A stretch of DNA of 64,000 nucleotides. It comes from Xanthoparmelia taractica (lineage: Eukaryota > Ascomycota > Lecanoromycetes > Lecanorales > Parmeliaceae). Shown piece after piece: positions 47,934-59,923 of the stretch. The stretch is taken from positions 1 to 64,000 of the forward strand of contig JANQBS010000046.1 of NCBI GenBank assembly GCA_033085395.1, given 5' to 3'. The notes under the pieces are model-generated. The model saw nothing but the letters and a program-made list of their open reading frames with translations. It made no database searches and had not been told where the DNA came from. A program made the translations under genes and the position numbers. Numbering within the stretch: position 1 is the stretch's first letter; the number at the start of each line of letters is the position of its first letter.

Positions 47934-48888
47934 ATGCATCTCACCCTCCCCCTCCTCCTCCTCACCACCAGCATCACTCTAACGCGCGCCCAAGTGATAT
48001 TGTACTCCTCCCTCCCCCCTTCCCACGCTCCTTCCCCCTCTCCCATCCCACAACCCCCACCACTAACCCCGAACAGCAACACCAGCACCTACACCTTCAC
48101 CTGCCCCGCCAACCCACCCAACGGCACCTACTGCACTGGCCCATCCCTAACCTCTAACATCATCATCCGCTGCACCGGCACGACGGGCGTAGCTGGGAAC
48201 TGCAACGATAAGTAAGGAAGGGCCCGCCCACTCAAACTATCGTTCCAGCTAATAGGCCCCATCCAGCCTCGCGGGCGTACCGCCCATTGGCGTAAAGGGC
48301 TTCGCAGCATGTAAGACCCCCCCCCTTTCTTCCCTTTCCTCCCTTCCCTTCCCCCAACACAATCGTAGACCCCCCCCTAAATCCCATCCACTCATCCATC
48401 CATCCAACCCAGGCTACCAAACATCCCCCAAAGCCGGCGACGCCGCCTGCTCCTACAACGGAACCGTCTACCCCGACGACGGCCGGCCGAGCTTCCCGAT
48501 TCTAGGTAGCGGCAGCAACACCACAAACAACAGCAACAACAAGAGCAACAGCTCCGGCGCCGGCGCCGCTAGTACCCTCAACACCACATCCCCATCCCCA
48601 TCCACCTCCACAGCCTCATCCTCTCCGATCGGTAGCGGACCCACAGCTCTCGCAGATCTCGCCAACGCACCATATCCGATTGCCAACAGTACCGCCACTG
48701 CCACTGCCGCTGCGAGTGCGAGTGCGAGCGGGACCGGGACTGGGAATGCGCCGGACAAGACTGCGACGATGACGACGGCGGGTAGATCGCCCGGTACGTT
48801 CACTGGTGCGGCCGGTGGGATCAAAGCGTACATGGGCGCAGGATGTGCGGGTGTAGCTGCGTTGGGGCTGATGCTGCTCCTTCTTTAA
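47934..48888 (+). CDS. Ser/Thr-rich secreted protein, probable GPI anchor
   Basis: Exons 47934-48211, 48267-48310 and 48413-48888 sum to 266 codons (265 aa). Residues 1-20 are a signal peptide (MHLTLPLLLLTTSITLTRAQ). A proline-rich stretch follows, then a Cys-containing domain (FTCPANPPNGTYCTG, IIRCTGTTGVAGNC, and CYQTSPKAGDAACSYNG after splicing). A long Ser/Thr/Asn/Ala-rich stalk leads to a hydrophobic C-terminus (GAGCAGVAALGLMLLLL), as in GPI-anchored cell wall proteins. The second intron is strongly pyrimidine-rich (C10 and T/C tract). The role is probably at the cell surface; no enzyme motif is seen. Confidence 0.85.
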
Positions 48889-49393
48889 CAGGTATGTTGA
48901 CATACGTGGAGTGAGTGTTGACTCGAGAAGTGGACTGTGATGGATGGGGCGGGGCAAGTGGATGGATGGTGGAGGGGAGGGAATGGAATGGCTTTGCGGT
49001 GCTGATAAACGCTGGATGTGCACACACGAAAAGGTTGCAAGAAAAAAGAAGCAGAGTGCGTCTCTTTCAACAGTAGCTTGCAAACGCAGAATAGAAAATT
49101 GGAATCCACGCTTATGAGAACACTCATCTGCATAAACTGTCGATGTGAACCTCTGTAGATAAGCTCTGTTTATGCATTGCAATGCTAACCTCCAAACAAC
49201 TAGACCATGCGCAAAGGATTCCTGTTGGCTCCTCAAGGGTATATTGGGGTGTACAACACCCCCGGTGTAGAAGCGAAGCGTGCGCCACCAAACATGCATC
49301 AACCCTGACAGCGTGCTCGGCACGGTTCACCTGGTCCCCAAGAACGCCATGTGCTATGTACATCTTTCACCCTTTCCCTATCTCACAATCATC
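48889..49393. other. Short convergent intergenic region
   Basis: It lies between the surface protein and the Pom1 kinase, which converge. No gene seen; it holds both 3' UTRs. Confidence 0.6.
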
Positions 49394-52300
49394 TCAGCTG
49401 ACCCGAGACTGCTTCGTCGCCTGTTATGAATTAGTAACACTGGGGGGAAGTCAAAAGGCAGGGTTGGGAAGAGGCCTCTCACCAAACTCGCAGCAGCAGC
49501 AGCTGCGGCTGTCCCTAAGTCCATGCCTTTGTTGGTACCCATGTTACGTGGCGTGCTGGCGACCCTTGGTAGCGCGCTCCCCTGTATGGCAGTTCCATTC
49601 AGCGTCCTCTTCACGCCAACGCCGTTACCGCTGGCTTGTGGCCCAGTGATAGTTGAAGGTTTCTTCGGAGCAGCCGTAGTAACCGCAGATTTGATAGGTG
49701 ATTGGCTATTGGTGATGCTAGTGTTGGCGATGTCCCGGTTCCGCACAGCAGTGCCATTTTTAAAGCTGGTAGCGGGAGGCTCGGGCAGCGGGCGCGTGCT
49801 AGCTGGTGTTTGGATTATCGAGTTGTAGCGTTTGATAGGCGAGGAGGTTTGTTGTGAGGGAGCCGTGCGAGGACGACCGGTAGATTTTGTAGTCTTGCCC
49901 GTGATGAACTCATGCTGGACAGCTTCGTCAGGTTTGAGGCGGCGGTCGGGGTCCCACCGGAGGCAGCGAGCAATGAAGTCGAGGAATGACTCGTCTTCGC
50001 ATTTCAGCGCTGCCTGGAGAGACTTACTGCTTGGGCGTCGGCGTTTGCCTTTCGGTGAGACGGTAAGACGTGGTTTTCCAAGAGAGTCAAAGAAGATTTT
50101 CTTGCGAGTCGACTTTTCAATGAGATGCTTCTCGGGCGGGCCGAAAATCTCCATAATGCAAGCTAATTGCTCTTGCTCGTTCTCGCCAGGAAATATAGGG
50201 TAGCCGGTAAGGAGCTCAGCAAGGATACAGCCTAGTGACCACATGTCAATGGGCATGCCATATGTCATACCCAGAATGACCTCTGGAGACCGGTAGAAGC
50301 GAGATTGTATATAGGTATACACCTTCTCATTTTCGAGACAGCTGGAGCCAAAGTCAATAACTTTGATTTCTGAGTGAGCAGGATGCGCCAGGAGCACATT
50401 CTCAGGTTTAAGATCGCAGTGTATGACTTTGTGACTTTTCAAAAGGACGAGGCTGCTCAACAGTTGCTTGGCAAAGCGCCTGATAAGCTTTATGGAGAAC
50501 CCTCTGAACTCGTGAGCCTTAATGAACTCGTACAGGTTCATGCCTAGAAGCTCGGTCGAGATGCACAGATGACCGCGGAAGTAGAAACTCTGCACAAAGT
50601 TGACCATGCTGTGTCGGCTTTGAGGATCCTGATGCGTGCATTAGTATTTAAGGAACGGTATCAGCATCGGATGGACTCACCCATTCTCGCAGCTTCTGCA
50701 GAATGTCGACCTCGACAAGCGCTTGTTGATGGAACCTCTTTTTGTTCCTTATGATCTTGATGGCCACCAGAACACCTGTCTTGTGATCTATGCAGCGTAC
50801 GACTTGCCCGAAACTGCCCTTGCCAAGAATGTCGACGATCTCATAACGGTAAGCTAAGTGATCACCATTCACGATATTGTAGTCTCCCCGGTCATCGTCA
50901 TATCCAAAGTTGGTCACGTCTGCACTCAAGTCTCCAACATGCTTCTGAGCATCCTGTAAACCACAAAAATAGACGTCTTTGTAATCAACTATCTCGCCTC
51001 GCTCGAATAAGTTGAGATGCGCCATACGCAGCGCTGAGTTGGGCGATACTCTGTCCTTGGCAGTGGCCCTTCGCCTCAGAACATCGATCTCCTTGGCGGC
51101 CTTTTCCGTCTCCTTACGTTTTGATGCTAATTTCCTCATTTCTTCTTCTGCCGAAAGATCGTCACGGTCGAGCTGCGTCTCCATTGTCTTGGCTTCACGT
51201 AGGAAATCCTTCAAACTCAAAGAATTGTGAATCGGCGCCCCTTCAAGAGCGGCCCTGACTGTTCTCTTTGCATTTGTAGCGGGCGTTTCAGCAGGTCTAG
51301 CTTCTTTCTTAGGGGTCTCGGTAGCGTCAAAAGTACTGCTCCTAGTCCGATCATGGTGCACCTTGATGCTGGAATTAGATGTGTTCCTTTTGGTTCGAGA
51401 TTGATTGCTCTTCTGGCTCGGGCTAGGGCTGGGAAGTAGCGGACCATTCCAGGTGGCAGAAGCAGGGAGTTTGGGAGGAGGCATATCATCATGCTTTGGC
51501 GGCTTTGGCGGTAAGTCTGCATCTCTCTCTGCTGTTGTCTGTGCTTTCGAAGCACTTCGCTTGCGTGTCAAGCTCAACTTGCGGCGCAGAGAGCTCCCAA
51601 AAGAAGATATGCCAGCATCAGCAGAGCTTGCAGTGTCCATGCTTGAGGCGTCATCCTTGGAAGCTTTTCTGGGTTTCTGCAAGCGCGGACCAGTCAATCG
51701 AGTAGGCCTTGCATCGGCGCCGACATCGAAGGTATTCGATTTCTCGAGTCCGTAGCCATACTCGCCACTTGATTTGGGTAGTGAAGAAGACACGAAAGGG
51801 GACATGGCCGTACGGCTAGCGGACAATGCGAATGAGTCGGAAAGAGTTGGAACGGCGGTACTCGAGCTACTGACGTCACGATAAGAAAGAGCTTCTGGCC
51901 TCATATTATGATGAGAACTACTGCTGCGTAATTGTGCTGGCATTTTTGAATCGTCGTCATCCTGATAACCTTTCGAGAAGCTAGCCTTAGATGCGGTCAT
52001 GGGTGTGGTCGGTATCGCTTTGGCACCAACTTTAGGTGGTGGAGTCAGGGCTCCCTTGTTCTTCAAAGCGGCTGTTGCATCTTGCAGAGCTGCAATTTTC
52101 GAAGCTGTCGAAGTGCTCAACGGAAGAAGATTCAGTGGTGGCAGTCTTAGCGGTTGCAGAGATCGTTTGTTTGCATTTTTTGTCTCATTTGGTTTCCTCT
52201 CTGTCGCAGGCTCTGCTTCGACACTCGTAACCTGACTTTGATGCAACTCTCGCTCATCCTTATTACGTTCAGGAACAGGTTGTGGTGGCACCACACTAGG

Positions 52301-54176
52301 AGTAGAGGTGCTGCTGTTGAGACTGCTGGCCTCCTGGCCCTGACTTGATTTTCGCGTAGCAAAGAAAGATATTTGATCGTCTTCCGTCTTTGGAGACTCG
52401 TAGGCTTTCGGTATGGCTGGAACTGGCGGAACAAACTCCTCTTCGCCTACTGATGAGTTGTCACCTCGCGTCTTGGGCGTAGGAAGTCGCGAGGTCAAAA
52501 GGTTTTGAGAGATGCGATGCGAGCCGGAAGAGGCTAGACAGGAGTTGTAGCTCGTGGTCGAAGAATTTGAGATGCCCGAACTATATGACTTACGATTGGG
52601 GTCTGGAGTCGTTCTAGAGGAAGATGGTGTTTCACTCTTTCGTGGAATTACAGGAGGCGATGGGTCGGACGGAGTGTCGGCGTGCGGAGTGGGTGGCGTA
52701 TATGGCATTGGTGGCGGATTCGGCATCATAGACATCCTCTTCAACCTGCGCGCATCGGTTGGACTGATTGTGCGCGCACCGAGGCCTGTGGCATGCGCAC
52801 TGCCGGGCATGATAGAGATCCTCTTGTTGCTTGACGACGAAGTATTCGCCAATTGAAAAGTCGGTCTCGCTGGTGATCGGCCAGCGCTGACTGGAGTTGA
52901 TGGTGTCCGTTCAGGAGTACCAGTAGGTGTAAAGAATTGGTCCTGTACTGATATCTTACTTGAAGGCGGTTGCATTGATCTCGTCTTATTGTACCGGCTT
53001 GGTTGGACACTGCGCGCTTCCGAGACGTTTCGACCTGATATAGAGTCCGGAGTATCGACAGCGGTGCTCGCTTCTCCGAGACCAGCTTGCGCCAGACTTG
53101 GTCTTCGATGCGGGTGAGTGGTTCCCTCAAGATTTAAGAGGACGCCAGGACCAACAGATTTTCGCGGCGAGCGTGTTGCGCCTTCACCAGTAGTCGTAGC
53201 TGGGAAATAAGTCTTGCGCCGAGCTTTTACTGACGCTGGAACGTTCGGAGGCGCCATGCTATCCGAATCTGCGACCTTTTGCCCCACTCGCTGTGTAGTA
53301 CTATTGTGTCGACGCAGTGAGGAGCCGTTGAGGCCAATTCGGGAGCTAAAAGCCGACGCGTCCACTGTTTTTGCGGACCCAAGGATGACAGGTCGTAGAG
53401 CTGTCAAAGCAGGTCTATTTGGTTTTGTCGCCACGTCCTTTGAAAGTCCACCAGGTGCCGGAAATGACGAGATGTCAGGTTCATGAGAGGCAATGCTAGT
53501 ATGAAGGTCATCAAAATTGATTGGTGGGAGGAAATCAAAGGATCCAGATGACTGCGACGTATCCCGCTTACTGGAAGTAGCCGTAGAGGCGAAGCTGAAT
53601 CTCGACGTGTTGTTGATGGAGGACTGTCTCGAGTGGGGCTCCTTTTGGGCATCGGATGCAAAGGTCCGTTGTGAAGCTTGTGGATTTGAGAGACCGCTAT
53701 AAGCCAATCTATATATCTCAATGAGCATTCTCAAGCTCCGGTTTGAACAAGAAAATCGAGGATTTCTTACCGCTTTGATGGTGACGCTTGTAGGGCGCTA
53801 GGCGTGTGCGAAGCTCTCTGCTCCCTGAATGTATGATCCCGAAATGAAGACTGTCTTCTTCTGGTTGCAGGGGTAGGAAATGGGTCAGGTCTGATTCCTG
53901 CTGATGGTGTGGGCTCGGCTGGGCGAGGGGGTATCCCACTATTGGACGAATCTTTCTGCAATTTCTTCAATGGGCGTCCTTCACCTGATTTTCCAATTAG
54001 CAGCCTGTTTCAGGCGGGCAGGCATGGGTACCGCCGTTGGGCTTACCACCAGCACCGGACTCGGCTGAGCGAGCAGCATCCAAAGTCCTCGGTGGCATGT
54101 TGTAAGTGCTCCAATTCGGACTTGGGGCGCCCTCAACATTGGCCATATTGTGTCCACCAGTCAACGTGGTCTGCAT
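49394..54176 (-). CDS. pom1: Pom1-type DYRK dual-specificity protein kinase
   Basis: Exons 54176-54047, 53984-53771, 53696-50681, 50628-49483 and 49420-49394 sum to 1511 codons (1510 aa). The first about 1000 residues are disordered (Ser/Pro/Thr-rich). The kinase domain starts near YEIVDILGKGSFGQVVR, with VAIKIIRN, catalytic loop VIHCDLKPENVLL, VIDFGSSC, and an activation loop YTYIQSRFYRSPEV with the DYRK YxY site. It is preceded by a DYRK-homology box (NFGYDDDRGDYNIVNGDHL). In fission yeast Pom1 forms cortical gradients from the cell ends and controls polarity, cell size and division site; filamentous fungi have one clear counterpart. The last exon codes for only 8 residues (ATKQSRVS). Its intron has a TACTAAT-type branch site. 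The divergent coiled-coil gene starts 707 bp away. Confidence 0.92.
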
Positions 54177-54883
54177 AGCTGTCTAGAACCGGTAGCCTCG
54201 GCAGTTGGCGGGCCAGCTTCCCTCTAACCAACCAGTCGAGTTTACGTGTCCAACCTCTTCAATGTCGTATCAAACGATTGAAAGACTAGGGGTTGGCCCG
54301 GCATGTTGTCATAGTCCCCCCATATCCTTTGGCGTCTGTGGAACACGCCTTTCAACGGATGGCCTTGCGTGCAAGACCGAGTTGAGCTCATTCAAAGGAA
54401 TCACCAATCCGAGCAAGACAGTGAAAGCAGTCCAGGATCGCTTATCAGCCGTACGGTAGTGGTGTGGGCGTGATGGAATAGCGTCGTGAGGATCGCCAAT
54501 TTCAAGGAGCTTTTACTACAAGGATTTGTTACGCTTGCGGGATGGACAGGGGTGCGCCGAGGCACCACGAATTAGACTTCAGGAAGCAAAAACAGCCTCC
54601 AAGACGGACACCTTCTACTTCTACCTATGTTTTCTTCTTACACAACAAATAGCTATCCGAAGACTACCTACCTCTAGATTAGCATCATATAGAAAGTAAC
54701 ACGCTCATATTTGCTGTTTCGCCATTGGATCTACCGACTATTACCGCGATACTTTTTCATCACTTCTCTACAACCTGATACAGAATTTCTCCAAAAACTC
54801 TATCCTCCAATTGATATCACCGTTACTGCCCCGGGCCTCGAGTTGCGGCTGGGGAGACTGTTCGAGTATTGAAAGCCTCTATA
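54177..54883. promoter_or_regulatory. Divergent promoter region, pom1 / coiled-coil gene
   Basis: A 707-bp interval between two start codons, with no convincing gene. It should contain both promoters. No specific motif could be assigned. Confidence 0.55.
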
Positions 54884-56803
54884 ATGGCCGACGAGGAGGA
54901 CAAAGAGAAGGCCGAGAAGCTCGCAGCAGCGAAGAAGAGGGTAGGTGGACACCGATCCCGTAGATAGGTCCTGTGCTCATTCATGGCCACTCTAGTATGA
55001 GCAAATGAAGAAGCAAAAAGGAAAAGCCCAGAAGCCAGGCGGAAGTAAGAAAAAAGACGATAGCCAAGAAGTTAAAGAGGAAACCGATGCCCCAGACATC
55101 ACTGAGCAGGGAGCGGACACCGCAGAGCAGGCTAAGTCTGGCACAGACGTTGGCAATGACGAACCATCACTACCTCTTTCGGATACCAGAGATGAAGCGA
55201 TGGTAGATAAGTCAATGGACAATGCACCCGAAATACCTGCTCAAAGTAGTGCCCGTGATCGACAACCCTCCTTAAGCATCCAGTCGAAGATGCGATCTTC
55301 ATCGTTCCGCCGACAATCGCTATCGCAAGGACCCATGTCTCCCATTGGGAATGGGTCAAAGTCCCCTGATCTTCCAACCCTAACTCCCGACGGTGATACA
55401 GTAAATTCAATATATCGTAAACAGGCAGCACGACTTGACGAGCTTGAGAAGGAGAATCGACGGCTAGCAAAAGAGGCGCAGGAAAACGAAAAGCGATGGA
55501 GGAAAACGGAGGATCAGCTTGAGGAACTGCGTGAGGGAAGCGGAGAGGTCGCACAACTCAAGGCTCGAGCAGAGAAAGCAGACGCTCAGATGGAGGAGTT
55601 TTACAAAGTGGTTGGTTTACATCTGAATTGATTTCTATCTGCAAAAGCTGACTCTGATAAAAGAAGCAAGAGAACGCGTCCCTACAGCGCCAGAACTCCC
55701 AACTTCAGTCCCAATCCACCAAACGCCATGTGTCTTCTCCAAGTGTGGCGGCAACTTCCTCAAGTCCCTTGTCTTCTCTTCAAGCACAGCTCGACAGCAA
55801 AAGCTCCACCATTGAATCCATGGAATTGGAAATCTCCAACCTCCGCTCGCAGCTCGATAAGTCGGCTTCTTCGACAAATACACACTCAGAGCAGGTCTCG
55901 GCCCTGGAAGAGAAGCTGGAGCGCGCAGAGCGGGCAGCCGGTGCCGCGCAGCGGGAGTTGTCAGATGTGAAAAAAAGCCTGGAGAGAGCGAGCGAGAAAG
56001 CTGTGAAGGAGGGCAGCGAGCGGACATCTAACGAGACCAAAATACGAAGCCTCGCGCGGGAGGCGGAAGAGTCAAAAAAGAACGCCGAGGAGTCAATGCA
56101 AAGAATCGATACCTTGGAGAGAAAGCTCGCCGCGCTAACAAACCTCCACAAAGACTCAGACGGGCGACGCCAGGCCGGCGAGCGCGAGCGAGAAAGGCTA
56201 GAAAGGGAAGCAAGTGAGATGCGGCGGCGGCTAGCCGGCCTAGAAAACGAGAACCTGCGCCTTCGAGAGGAGCGAGAGCGGACACGGAAGAGGGAAGCAA
56301 GCGGTACCGACGACGACGGCGTTGACGAGCTCGAAGACGAAGAACGGAGACGGCTCGAAAGCAAGGTCCGAAGTCTTGAGAGTGAGGTCTATGAGCTGCG
56401 CAGAGGCGTCTGGCGGGAGAAGCGAAGAGAGCTAGGTACTGGCAACGGTGATGATGGTCCCGCCAGTCCGGGATCAAGATTCGACGATGTCGACCTTGGT
56501 GGGACGCCATCGTATCGCAGACAGAGTATGGCTGCTCCTAAAGGCCCGAGCTTCCAGAACGTGCTCAGTAGCGGGTTCAGCGCTCTCACGGGCGGCGGAG
56601 CAAGGGATAGTCTGGAGACCTTTGAGGGTGATGATGCATTTGACGAGGACGCGTTCCGGCTAGCGCAGGAAGAGGAGGCGAGGAAGAGGGTGGAGAGGGT
56701 GAGGGAGGTGAAGAGGGGGTTGAAGGAGTGGGAGGGCTGGAGAATGGATATTGTGGATGTTAGGGCTGGAGGCGGTGGAGCGGGAGAGATTTTTGATATT
56801 TGA
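54884..56803 (+). CDS. Coiled-coil golgin-like / M-repeat protein
   Basis: Exons 54884-54940, 54996-55607 and 55667-56803 sum to 602 codons (601 aa). The start MADEEDKEKAEKLAAAKKR is followed by a lysine-rich basic part, a disordered region with RRQSLSQGPMSPI, then a long heptad-repeat coiled coil from about residue 155 to 480 (ARLDELEKENRRLAKE, LERAERAAGAAQRELS, LRLREERERTRKRE). A C-terminal part, SFQNVLSSGFSALTG, ends near GAGEIFDI. Such proteins are annotated as M-protein-repeat or golgin-type tethers in other fungi; a Golgi or vesicle-tethering role is likely but not shown. The donor of the second intron (GTGGTT) is unusual. No lesion is seen. Confidence 0.8.
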
Positions 56804-57548
56804 GTGAGGTGCGTGTGGGCTTTTGAGCTTGGATGGAAGGGCATCTTGAAAGGACGCTCTGTTTTTGATCCTGGGGCATTGTACATACAAAAGAAGTGGT
56901 GCACTTCCTACCTACCAAGTCTTCACTGGGACAGATGAGTACCTTACGTACCTTACTCCCTCCTATCACTGCAACATCACATACCCGAAGCGAGACCAAA
57001 CTCACCCCCATAAACGCAACTCCACCCTCCTCCATCACTCTTCAAACTTCGTCTTCGCCTCCCTACTCCCTAACCCCCTAACTCGACCCACCTTCTTCTA
57101 CCCCTGCCCCTTGAACCATACCATACCATACCTAAATTATCAACCCAAGTACCTACGTACAAACATCGTACACTCGATCGATCGATCAATTGGCCATTCA
57201 TATATTTATACAACAAGCAATACCCGTATTAAGAGGTAGGTGCGGAGGTAGAGTTATTGATAAGTATTGTTGGGGGAGGAGGGGAGGAGATTAGAGAATT
57301 ATTGTCATTGGGAGTAGGTTAGGGGAAGGGGGGAAGGAGAGGGGAAAGGGGAAGTGTGAGAAAAGCACCTGCTGTTGCTAGGAGCGTTGCGTTATGAACA
57401 TTGATAATCCATTCTGTCTTTGGTTGTGAAATTCCGCCCATGCCTTTTTAAAGATGGATCAAATCATACTTCATGGTTGCCATACCTCCACAATTCTCAA
57501 AGGAAAAAAGCAATACGAAGAATCCACGCGCTCAAGGATATATACCCC
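56804..57548. other. Intergenic, purine/G-rich right half
   Basis: No gene. It carries the 3' end of the coiled-coil gene and a G-rich stretch from 57270 to 57360. Confidence 0.6.
57322..57351 (+). other. G-quadruplex-forming candidate
   Basis: Four G-runs of at least four bases separated by short A-rich loops (GGGG-AA-GGGGGG-AAGGAGA-GGGG-AAA-GGGG), which meets the usual sequence pattern for an intramolecular G4 on the plus strand. No function is inferred. Confidence 0.6.
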
Positions 57549-58525
57549 TTACTGGTGCTGACATTGCGCAGGATCCGCAGTAACGACCAATTGTCCAACC
57601 TGCAGCGCCGCATTCGCGCCCGACAGCCACTTGGTCATCGTCCCGGAGTCGGCCTTCCCTTTGCCCTGCTGAAGCCCCTTGGAGTACGTCAAGTCCTTGT
57701 CCATAGGTGTGGAACCGGTCCGTACCCTATGGCCAGTCATATACGTGTTCGACACATCCTCGACCAGATTGTCCCAACTCTACGGTACCTTCCAGTGCAC
57801 GTTGCCAGTTTCGGAGACGAGGAAATAGTTATCGGCTCCGTAGGCGTTTAAAGAAAGCGTTTTCATCTTGCCGCTCGAGGTAAGCAGTTCCGTCAGGCTT
57901 TCATAATTCTCCTCCAGGCCGTGAGGATACCATGTCCCGTCGTCGCAGACAATCACGTAGCTCCATTGACACCGAATTGGACTCTTCGCGGCCTGCGCTT
58001 CCAGCCGTCGTGGCATAGCATATTTTGAATGTCGGCTGTGAAGGAGGCTGGTACATTGTCCCACCGGCAACTCTCTGTGCACCAAGCAAAGAAAGCGCCG
58101 CCAGGTCCCAAGGATACGTTGAGCGAGCCATCATTCAGATATGATTGGTTGTCGTGCATCCATTTAAGCAACGAAGGGTATGCGCCTCGCAGGTTCTCGT
58201 CGTGTTCTCCATTATCCCAGATCAAGAACCACGATCCATTGTCCCCATACGACATATGATAAGGCTGTGGCTTCACGGGTTCGTCTTTCTTATGCGACAT
58301 AGCTTTCTTCATACTGCTGAAGAATCCATTACCTTCGGGAGGTGGAGTCTCTGGTTCAGGCTTGTTGGGGTCCGCATCTGGCAGAAGCCTTTTGAACTCT
58401 TCGGGCGAGTTTTCGGACCATCGCTTATACAAAGGAGATGAAAAGAAAGATACTTCATCTGGGCCGAATGAAAAGAAGAGTTTGTTCTTCGGCTCTGGTG
58501 GTGGAGCTGTGTCTTTCTTGCCCAT
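57549..58525 (-). pseudogene. Unknown fungal protein family, frameshift plus stop
   Basis: The minus-strand frame starts MGKKDTAPPPEPKNKLFFSF and contains DEVSFFSSPLYKRWSENSPE, YHMSYGDNGSWFLIWDNGEH, WCTESCRWDNVPASFTADIQ and RVQFGVNG. There it jumps a frame (about 57965) and continues SYVIVCDDGTWYPHGLEENY, GADNYFLVSETGNVHWKVP. It then meets a TAG at 57780-57782 and stays open in the same frame (SWDNLVEDVSNTYMTGHRVR) to 57549. The family is one seen in ascomycetes, with no known domain. A one-base deletion and a nonsense codon indicate decay, or an assembly error for the shift. No neighbour suggests a function. Confidence 0.65.
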
Positions 58526-59923
58526 GATGATCGCTCGTAATACCGAGTACTGAAATAGCTGAAGTAGATTCTTCTGCAGAGTGTGGTAGGTCAAAAGTCG
58601 ACGTTATTTAGCGTTCTCACTAAGTCCTACGACGGTGCCACGGTGGAATCTTCCTGCATGCTGGCTCTCCCTATCAATAATAAAGGCTAAGACGCTCGCT
58701 ACCTATCAAATCCTAGGTGCCCCTGGTTGGATGCCTACGCACCATTGGACTTATGGTTCGCGAAGCTTGTGCATACTGTATCTGGAGCCATTGGCCGGGG
58801 TGCAGGGATATTCCAGCCGGCTTTACTGGCTAGCAGGCTCTAGAGATCCTAGCGCTCTGGAGTATAAACTCTAAACACAACAGGGTTCCGTACTTCGTAG
58901 ATATGTACGAGTAGAAGTAGTTTCCAGGATGGTCTATCAATCAGGGTCGAGGCAGATTCAGTCAGTCCCCAAGATATGCATCTGGACCTGGATCTTGATG
59001 GATGGGTCTCAGAATGATAGACGCAAATGGTTTCTCATTTCGGCAGTCAGCACATCCTCAATCCATAGTGCATGCGGTAGCGGGAAAATATCGCCAAGCC
59101 TGGCTCGTGGATTAGCGGAACGGTGGGATTGAGTAGTTGACAGTACGGAACTTTCAGATAACGTTTTGGTATGACATTGAATTTGCCAGTTGACAAGGCT
59201 AGCGCTTGCCCGATCTCCTAACAGGCACCAGACAATCCGGTCAATCTTCAGCCCGGTCGCGGAGCCAGAATCTCAGCCCATGAATCCAGGCCTACATTGA
59301 CCGAATCCTTCGCATGATTGCACCACGATGTCGCAGGCTCCAAGTGATTTCGAGCGGGACGAACCATCCAGCTCCATTTATTCCCCTGCGTCCGTCTCTT
59401 TGATCACCTTGGATGCGGAGACCGATGCAACGCATCAACAGCAAAGAAATTATTACCCAGACACGACACTCACAAGGGATAAGCACACTTCTGAAACCGC
59501 GACGTGCCTCTGTAGTTGAGTTTCCGTAAGACATAGAGCTAAAAAGTCCGAAGCTACACCTAGTTTAGAAGACTCTAGGGTAGCATGGCTTTAAAAAAAA
59601 ATCTAGAATTTTGGGGAGCAGACGCAGATGCTCAGTGCTTCATTTCCCCTCAAGAGACCAACGCACACAACCAACCCAAAAGTTCCTACGTGGCTTTTGA
59701 AGTGTTCCCTTTCGTGCGTCCGGAAAAAGGCAAATTTGGTCTAATGATGATCGGCATATTGGTGGTAACATTTCGCATCATGTATTTTCTGAGTATCAGC
59801 ATCTGAAACTGGGCGGCCGCAGCCAGGACGTTTTCAGCGCGACCTTGACAAAGGCTGAGTGGGAAGCAGCTTCTCATGTCTGATCGCAGCACAGACGAAG
59901 GAACCAGAATTATCAGGAGATGG
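58526..59923. other. Intergenic, no supported gene
   Basis: Frames at 58635-58874, 58929-59132, 59328-59519 and 59585-59806 are short and unconvincing. Confidence 0.45.

Noticed and set aside
48468..49323. Long minus-strand ORFs over the surface protein gene
   Set aside because: They are shadows of the Ser/Thr/Ala-rich plus-strand gene.
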